From assembly GCA_910585005.1 (NCBI GenBank), contig CAJUCN010000008.1:72611-136610 (forward strand): a DNA stretch of 64,000 nucleotides. The letters are read 5' to 3'. This document shows, one piece after another, positions 59,096 through 64,000 of the stretch (its first letter is position 1; each line of letters starts with the position of its first letter). The DNA comes from an uncultured Lachnospiraceae bacterium. GTDB lineage: Bacteria; Bacillota; Clostridia; Lachnospirales; Lachnospiraceae. The position numbers and the translations under genes were made by a program. The notes beneath the pieces were generated by a model, which saw only the letters and a program-made list of their open reading frames with translations, did no database searches and was not told the origin of the DNA.

Positions 59096-59593
59096 TTATT
59101 GGATAAGAGTTTTGACCCATTCCACCAATGGGCTGTCCTTGTTAATATCTATGTATCTCTTGAATAACGCTTCACTTTCAGCTCTTAAAATTCCCGATGT
59201 AATTTCCGGTAGACAAAAAGATGATGCAACGTGGAAGTCATTCCATGATTTCACAGCCCATTGAGCCGCACCATCGGAAGGTGCGTCAAGTGAATAGTAT
59301 ACCTTGCCAACAAATGATGATATTGAAGCGCCCAAACACATCATACAAGGTTCTAAATTAGTGAACAATTCCATTTGCCTCTTTTCTTTTGCGTTCATTC
59401 TTTTCTGATCCAGTTCCATCAGAGCTTTTAACTCTGCGTGAACCAATAATCTTTTATCTTCGCTTTCAGATGTATGACTTTGAACCACTATTGTATCATT
59501 GTGGAATATAATACAGGCTATCGGTAATTCATTTTTCTCTAATGCCTGCTCTGCCAGATCAATTACAAGTTTCATTTTCTCATTTACAGTCAT
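59096..59593 (-). CDS. Nucleoside/tRNA-adenosine deaminase family protein
   Basis: This 165-residue zinc-dependent deaminase has the HAE motif (H52-E54) and PCMMC (P82, C83, C86), the cytidine/deoxycytidylate deaminase-superfamily zinc site. Length and the N-terminal helix-strand pattern fit small nucleoside or guanine/adenine deaminases. It is not clearly TadA, as the tRNA-recognition C-terminus differs. It stands alone among mobile-element debris. Confidence 0.85.
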   Translation of the reverse strand: MTVNEKMKLVIDLAEQALEKNELPIACIIFHNDTIVVQSHTSESEDKRLLVHAELKALMELDQKRMNAKEKRQMELFTNLEPCMMCLGASISSFVGKVYYSLDAPSDGAAQWAVKSWNDFHVASSFCLPEITSGILRAESEALFKRYIDINKDSPLVEWVKTLIQ

Positions 59594-59728
59594 AGTTTAT
59601 AACCCTCACTTACGCCATTTGAAAAATCCCGATTTGTCAAATCGTTCAATGTCATTATCTTACCACAAACACATACACAATTCCATTAAATTTCGCTTAA
59701 TCTTCCTTTGCCTTATTCCGTTCAATCA

Positions 59729-60142
59729 TCATCTGCCTTGCCCGTTTTTTTCTTTATCAAAACGATAACGGGTTAGTGACTTTAATTCCTCATCAGACAT
59801 CATCATAGTGGCAATGGTACGGGAATCAACTTTATCCGTTTTGATCTTTCTAAGGCTTAGACTTTTTCTGTAAAGATTGGTATGTAACGGATTGATAACA
59901 AAGGTGGTCAGACCTTTATCAAGAAGGAATCCCAGAAGATTGTAACTGTAGTGTCCGGTGGCTTCCAGTTCTACTTTTACTTTGTTCAATTGATCAGATA
60001 CAGAATTGATTCTTTGAAATAAGGTTACAAACCCTTCGCGATTGTTAGAGATGGAAAAAGATTTGAACAGCACTTCTCCATCCGAGTTAGTGATAAAGCA
60101 ATTGTGCTTATCTTTGGCAACATCAATTCTAACGTAAATCAT
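59729..60142 (-). pseudogene. Truncated IS110-family transposase (N-terminal DEDD domain only)
   Basis: The 137-residue fragment begins MIYVRIDVAKDKHNCF and carries VKVELEATGHYSYNL and KTDKVDSRTIA, the DEDD catalytic region of IS110 transposases. It ends after RYRFDKE instead of continuing ~260 residues through the serine-containing C-terminal half. ATG 60142 follows AAGGAG. The element is inactive. Confidence 0.85.
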
Positions 60143-60313
60143 AAGAAATCTCCTTAGAATAAATTTAATACTGTTTAGACCCACAGGTACTCCTTGTGAT
60201 TGTAACCGCGTTCTAAAGTAGCCGTTATGCGGTATCTAACTGATTAACAACTATACAAAGGGACTGTGGTTGTAAGCTTTCCAAAATCATCGAGTGGTAG
60301 GGAGTGAGAGAAA

Positions 60314-60433
60314 ATGAGATATTCTGAACACTTCATGGAACATATCGAATATATGTTTCATGCGTTCTGTAAGATTGTCCTGCGCCATGAAGCCATTAAC
60401 GCATGGCGAGATTTGAAGCGGAAAGCAGGATAA
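60314..60433 (+). pseudogene. N-terminal fragment of a conjugative-element sigma-70-like factor
   Basis: A 39-codon frame with ribosome binding site GGGAG reads MRYSEHFMEHIEYMFHAF...LRHEAINAWRDLKRKAG and stops. It resembles the beginning of the small sigma-like protein carried by Gram-positive integrative conjugative elements. The rest of the gene is missing. Confidence 0.45.
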
Positions 60434-60622
60434 GCCGACGGTATTTTTTGCTGGGCACTTTTTGCGTTTCCAGGGAAACTGAGATTGCCCTTAACGGCCA
60501 GAAAGGCCCTGAAGAGAGACCAGTCCCTGTGGGGCTAGTCTGGAACAGGGCCTGACGGCTGGATTTCTGTATGACAGGGCCGGGGATTCGCTTCTATGAT
60601 GGCACTTAAGAAGACAAAGGTG
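60434..60622. other. Spacer with no recognised feature
   Basis: No gene, terminator or repeat that I can name is seen between the sigma fragment and the ADP-ribosylglycohydrolase stop. Base composition shifts to GC-rich here, marking the join to the GC-rich gene pair. Confidence 0.4.
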
Positions 60623-62182
60623 TTACCGGATATATAGCCGCGTCTTGATGACCTCATAGCTGTGCCGTCCGGAAAGGGAGACTTCTATCAGCACATCCGC
60701 TTCCCCGACAGGCATCCCGTCGGAAAGAGGATCTACGGCGGAGAGGGCCAGTTCCAACACAGAGGGCGTCTGCCGTGTGTTGTGCAGCGGCAGGCTGAAA
60801 AATCTACCCGGGCGCACTGTCAGGAAGTCGGGGGCATATATTCGGATGTTCATCCACTGCTGGCAGCAAAACGCGGTGGCCTCCACTGTGAGCCGCAGCG
60901 CAAGCTCCTCCCCGTTTCGCAGGAACACCCCCTGGGGATGTTCTAAATAAAGCCGGAACATGTGATGGTCTTTGCGGATCGTCATGGGGCCGAAGCTTTC
61001 ATGGAACACCGGGTTCCTGTCCTGTGGAAAACCGACCCCGCCTATGCCGGGCACGAAATTAATATCCCGGGCGGTGCAGAAGAGATTCCCCTGGGAGAAG
61101 ACCCGGTAACCTCCTTCTGGCAGAAGCTCGCACATATCCCGGTACAGGAACCTGGGGATGGCCTGCGCGATTCTGTCGGAAAGCTCCGTCACCGTGCCTG
61201 GAATCCCGTTTAGCAGATGGGCTTTGGTCTTTTCGATGCAGAGGGTGTTGATTTTGTCGTTGATGGGGCGCAGCCATTCTTCCGGCAGTCTTTCATTGCC
61301 CTGGATGATTCCAAGGATGGCGCCCAGGGTGCCCGCGGTACAGTCCGTATCCTCGCCGCAGCCTACGGCGATGCACAGGCTCTTTCCGAAATCGTTCTCC
61401 CCGTACAGCCAGCCAATCATCATCAGGCCGATGTTGTTGGGGGCGTCATTGCCTGCGGGGGAGGTGGGGAAGCCCTCTGTATTGCCGTCCGTGCTGCCCT
61501 GGATGCCGAAGGTGCCGGGGACTTCCTGCATCATGCGCTTTCTGGCCTCTTGCCAGGTCAGGCCCTGGCGAAAACATTCCTGGGCCAGCTTTACGGCTGT
61601 GGCCACGAGACACTCCTCCGGGATGTAGGAAAGTCCGATCGCCACCAAAGTGTCCCGGTCGGACTCCACAAAGGCTGCGCTCTCCAGGGCGGCGCAGAAC
61701 AGTTCCCCATAGAGGCCGTCCTCGCTGTGGTCGATGACGCCGTCCCGATAGGCATATTTCACGGCCAGGTCAGGATTGCCCGGGCACAGGCAGGCCCATA
61801 TTTCGCTGCGGATGAAGCACCCACAGCTATTGTGGTAGGTATTCTCCACATGGCCGCTCAAGGGGGGAACCAGGCCGCCGGTCATGTTCCCCTTTCCTCT
61901 GCCGTATTCGCTCCAGTGGGGCGTGATGAAGGTGAGCCAGTATTCACCCAGGATTTCCGGGGTGAGCTGCTGGCCATACTTTTCCGCGGCGGCCAGCCAT
62001 ACCAACTGGAGATCCAAGTCATCGTTGGGAGGCGGATTGCCGTCCATGTCCTTTTGCAGATAGGACTGCACATCGAAGACGCCCCGTCTCCCCTCCAGGG
62101 GAGCGCCCAGGACTCCGCCGATGTTCTTCCCGTTCCAGCATCCCATGATTTTGTCGTAGAGCACATTGAAGTTCAGTTCCAT
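60623..62182 (-). CDS. ADP-ribosylglycohydrolase-family protein
   Basis: The 519-residue protein has an N-terminal ADP-ribosylglycohydrolase fold. GCWNGKNIGGVLGAPLEG opens it; metal-binding acids are in NDDLDLQL (residues 53-60) and GEDTDCTAGTLGAILG (D278, D280). A ~170-residue C-terminal beta-rich domain follows, unlike the plain ~300-residue DraG type. Enzymes of this fold remove ADP-ribose or cleave other N-glycosides. It is divergent from an AraC regulator and visibly GC-rich compared with the surrounding DNA, hinting at transfer as a two-gene unit. Confidence 0.87.
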   Translation of the reverse strand: MELNFNVLYDKIMGCWNGKNIGGVLGAPLEGRRGVFDVQSYLQKDMDGNPPPNDDLDLQLVWLAAAEKYGQQLTPEILGEYWLTFITPHWSEYGRGKGNMTGGLVPPLSGHVENTYHNSCGCFIRSEIWACLCPGNPDLAVKYAYRDGVIDHSEDGLYGELFCAALESAAFVESDRDTLVAIGLSYIPEECLVATAVKLAQECFRQGLTWQEARKRMMQEVPGTFGIQGSTDGNTEGFPTSPAGNDAPNNIGLMMIGWLYGENDFGKSLCIAVGCGEDTDCTAGTLGAILGIIQGNERLPEEWLRPINDKINTLCIEKTKAHLLNGIPGTVTELSDRIAQAIPRFLYRDMCELLPEGGYRVFSQGNLFCTARDINFVPGIGGVGFPQDRNPVFHESFGPMTIRKDHHMFRLYLEHPQGVFLRNGEELALRLTVEATAFCCQQWMNIRIYAPDFLTVRPGRFFSLPLHNTRQTPSVLELALSAVDPLSDGMPVGEADVLIEVSLSGRHSYEVIKTRLYIR

Positions 62183-62387
62183 AAATGTCTCCTTTCATCC
62201 GATTGTTTTTTTGGTTATAATAGTGATATCAGCATAAAACAAGATCAATGATGTTGACAATATAGCTATATGACTGTTTTGTATTGAATTTTTGGATGTA
62301 GGCATTCTGCCGGGCTTGCGCGGCTGTCCATGCCTTGGAATGGCACTGAAGCCGCATGGCCGGGAGGATGAGGGGAGAAAGAATCGG

Positions 62388-63290
62388 ATGGAAAATCAGG
62401 AGTACTGCCGGGCAGACATGCTGCATTATCACATGGCGGAATGGGCCGGAGAGGATTCGGTCTGGGCCAGCAGGGACTTCCTGCGAAAGGGCAGGAAAAG
62501 CCCGGCCAGCCTTTGGGCACAGGAGGGGGAGCGGAAACCGTCGGAGATTCTGGTGGACTCCTATGAGCCGGAACGTCTGCATACTCATGTGGATTTTCTG
62601 GAACTGTTCTATGTACACAGCGGCAGAGGGGTGGCCTATCTGGAGGGTACCAATTACATTTTACAGAAGGGGGACATTTTCTGCGTCCGCCCGGGCCAGG
62701 TGCACGCCAATTTCCCGCTGGAGGATCTGATGATTTACAATTGCATCCTGTCCTGCGCGTACCTGCGGGGGAAAAGCGGTCTGCCTACGGAGGAGCTGAT
62801 GCCATTCCTCCACCTGACGGGAAGTACGCTGTTGGAAGTGGAGGGTATCTATGACGATCTGCTTCTGGAACGGGAACAGCAGGAGAGCTGCTACCGGTAT
62901 ATGATGGAGGGCAGCGCAGACAGGCTCTGCGTCAGCCTCCTGCGGTTCCAGGACGGCAATAAGGCCCAGGCCCAGCATCACCGGGCCATCACGCCGCTGC
63001 TAGAGTACCTGTCGGAGCATTTCGCCACTGTCACCCTGTCGGAGCTGGCCCGGGTCAGCTCTTACAATGCAAGCTACCTAAGCAGGCTGTTTCGGGAAAC
63101 GTTCGACATTTCCTTTACGGACTATGTGAACATCCTCCGGGTCAACAGGGCCATGAAGCTGCTCCGGGAGACGGAGTTGACCGTGGAGGAGGTGGGGCTG
63201 GAGGCAGGGTTCCACAGCCGGAAGCACTTTTATGACATGTTCCGGCGGCATACGGGAATGACGCCCGGGATGTTTCGGGGGGAGGGGTAG
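62388..63290 (+). CDS. AraC-family regulator divergent from the ADP-ribosylglycohydrolase gene
   Basis: This 300-residue regulator has an N-terminal cupin domain (HTHVDFLELFYVHSG...GDIFCVRPGQVHANF, about residues 65-110) and a C-terminal double HTH (ITPLLEYLSEHFATVTLSELARVSS...AGFHSRKHFYDMFRRHTGMTP). ATG 62388 has AGGGGAG about 13 bases upstream; in-frame starts at 62292 and 62340 exist but lie in the divergent promoter region. The GC-rich composition matches its neighbour. Probable sugar-responsive control of the divergent gene (inference). Confidence 0.92.
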   Translation: MENQEYCRADMLHYHMAEWAGEDSVWASRDFLRKGRKSPASLWAQEGERKPSEILVDSYEPERLHTHVDFLELFYVHSGRGVAYLEGTNYILQKGDIFCVRPGQVHANFPLEDLMIYNCILSCAYLRGKSGLPTEELMPFLHLTGSTLLEVEGIYDDLLLEREQQESCYRYMMEGSADRLCVSLLRFQDGNKAQAQHHRAITPLLEYLSEHFATVTLSELARVSSYNASYLSRLFRETFDISFTDYVNILRVNRAMKLLRETELTVEEVGLEAGFHSRKHFYDMFRRHTGMTPGMFRGEG

Positions 63291-63342
63291 GCTCACACCA
63301 ACTTCAGAAACTCGACCACTACATTATGAAACGTCTGCAAAT

Positions 63343-63659
63343 GTGTGGTTTGTGGCCTATGCGGAATACTGGATAAAACAACCAGTACAACGCTATCTTG
63401 AAAAATGTGGTTCTATGGTGCGAATACCGAACCATGCAAGACAGAGAATAGGACGTTACAAGAAAACCGTACAGGAGTCAGAACAGGAATTAGGCAGTTT
63501 AGACACTCCTTTAGCAGATGATAATAGCTTGACACTTGCCGATATCATACAAACCGATTTTGGCCTTGAAGATGAAACGATAGAAAATGTATGCGAGCAC
63601 TCTAAAAGCGAATTATGGAGCATTGTAGAGCCTTATTTTGTACAGTTTGAAGTTCTCCA
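63343..63659 (+). pseudogene. Truncated conjugative-element sigma-70-like factor with internal deletion
   Basis: The frame from GTG 63343 reads YAEYWIKQPVQRYLEKCG, then VRIPNHARQRI and ESEQEL joined directly to SLDTPLADDNSLTLADI. The segment that normally separates these in such sigma factors (region 3 helices) is missing. The 5' part is absent and the 3' end (near VLQEIRR, past 63655) fuses into the antitoxin remnant. No start codon with a ribosome site is evident. Confidence 0.55.
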
Positions 63660-63667
63660 AGAGATAC

Positions 63668-63754
63668 GAAGAACAAAGAAGTTTTTATGAAATGGTGGGT
63701 GATTTTCTCCTGCAAAAGAAACAGAGACAAGTAATTGAAAGGACTCTCTTTTAG
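63668..63754 (+). pseudogene. 3' end of a zeta-module antitoxin (copy 2)
   Basis: In one frame this reads EEQRSFYEMVGDFLLQKKQRQVIERTLF and stops at TAG 63752-63754. It is the intact-frame version of the decayed copy at 57527-57613, but its 5' part has been replaced by the sigma-factor fragment. The stop overlaps the toxin GTG, the usual coupling in these modules. Confidence 0.6.
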
Positions 63755-63948
63755 TGAAAAAATATATTCTGATAGCAGGAGTCAATGGGGCAGGCAAATC
63801 AACTTTGTATCAGTCATTGCAAAGCCTGCATGACATACCGACAGTGAATACAGATGAAATATTGAGAGATTTTGGCGATTGGAGAAATACGACTGACATT
63901 ATGACTGCGGGAAAAAGATAATGATAAAACAGATAAGAGATTATGTAA
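63754..63948 (+). pseudogene. Zeta-type toxin (P-loop kinase), frameshifted and interrupted
   Basis: GTG 63754 begins MKKYILIAGVNGAGKSTLYQ with Walker A GVNGAGKS, then NTDEILRDFGDW. The frame ends at TAA 63919-63921; two bases later the expected continuation (MIKQIRDYV) appears, so a frameshift broke it. Sequence resembling an IS terminus begins at 63949. Zeta toxins phosphorylate UDP-N-acetylglucosamine and poison wall synthesis; this copy cannot work. Confidence 0.7.
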
Positions 63949-64000
63949 GGGGCTGTTGCAAAAGTAGATGAATAATCACTACTGGAGCAATGGCTCCGTT
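63949..64000. mobile_element. Probable insertion-sequence terminus, running out of the window
   Basis: GGGGCTGTTGCAAAAGTAG at 63949 looks like the terminal inverted repeat of a common IS type and coincides with the point where zeta-toxin homology stops. No transposase is visible in the 52 bases left, so family and orientation are undetermined. Confidence 0.5.

Noticed and set aside
61217..62251. 344-residue open frame antisense to the ADP-ribosylglycohydrolase gene
   Set aside because: It mirrors a GC-rich coding gene with clear family motifs on the other strand, has no ribosome binding site, and its sequence is low-complexity Ala/Gly/Val.

Overview
The window looks like the chromosome of a Gram-positive anaerobe of the Clostridia, most likely a Lachnospiraceae member. 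The evidence is the S10-spc-alpha ribosomal super-operon with a KOW-domain protein between map and infA, a zinc-type S14, an enlarged L17, the order rplQ / ecfA1-ecfA2-ecfT-truA / rplM-rpsI, GGAGG ribosome binding sites throughout, frequent GTG and TTG starts, and a glycyl radical enzyme. No rRNA, tRNA or CRISPR array was seen.

Layout. 1-6.3 kb: end of a carbohydrate locus (ABC permease, DUF624 protein, glycyl-radical activase, glycyl radical enzyme of unassigned substrate, AraC-type regulator, sugar 2-epimerase). 6.3-16.5 kb: K+ uptake pair (ktrB/ktrA), DUF2752 protein, SAM methyltransferase, EamA exporter, ASKHA-domain protein, proB, then a response regulator / ABC / histidine kinase cassette with a candidate regulator-box array. 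16.6-24.6 kb: DUF1015 protein, lipoproteins, a LytTR-DUF3021-ABC cassette with a 21-bp-period direct repeat before its promoter, a DUF1266 lipoprotein, and a Fic-like protein whose active-site motif is destroyed. 24.7-41.7 kb: rpsJ to rplQ with secY, adk, map, infA, rpmJ and rpoA, a strong promoter and long leader in front, an internal promoter before rpmJ, and a tandem hairpin element before rplQ. 41.7-45.1 kb: a chemoreceptor, an unknown membrane protein and a surface peptidase. 45.2-48.5 kb: ecfA1-ecfA2-ecfT-truA. 48.7-54.0 kb: a five-gene peptide/nickel-type ABC importer. 54.1-55.2 kb: rplM-rpsI with its own promoter and leader.

55.2-64 kb is accessory DNA. It starts with an AT-rich two-gene module of AAA ATPase and HNH nuclease matching the Septu (PtuA/PtuB) anti-phage architecture. 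Then come decayed pieces: two related remnants of a zeta-type toxin-antitoxin module, a MATE remnant, a truncated IS110 transposase, conjugative-element sigma factor fragments and an apparent IS end. Intact genes lie among them: an XRE regulator, a nucleoside deaminase, and a GC-rich pair of ADP-ribosylglycohydrolase-family protein and AraC regulator.

How it fits together: the housekeeping core is translation and secretion, with ECF vitamin/metal uptake and tRNA modification attached. Transporter-regulator cassettes flank or interrupt it. The items I consider most worth following up are the glycyl radical enzyme locus, the tandem RNA hairpins before rplQ, the Septu module and the degenerate Fic protein. 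Function calls are from reading the translations by eye; no database search was run.
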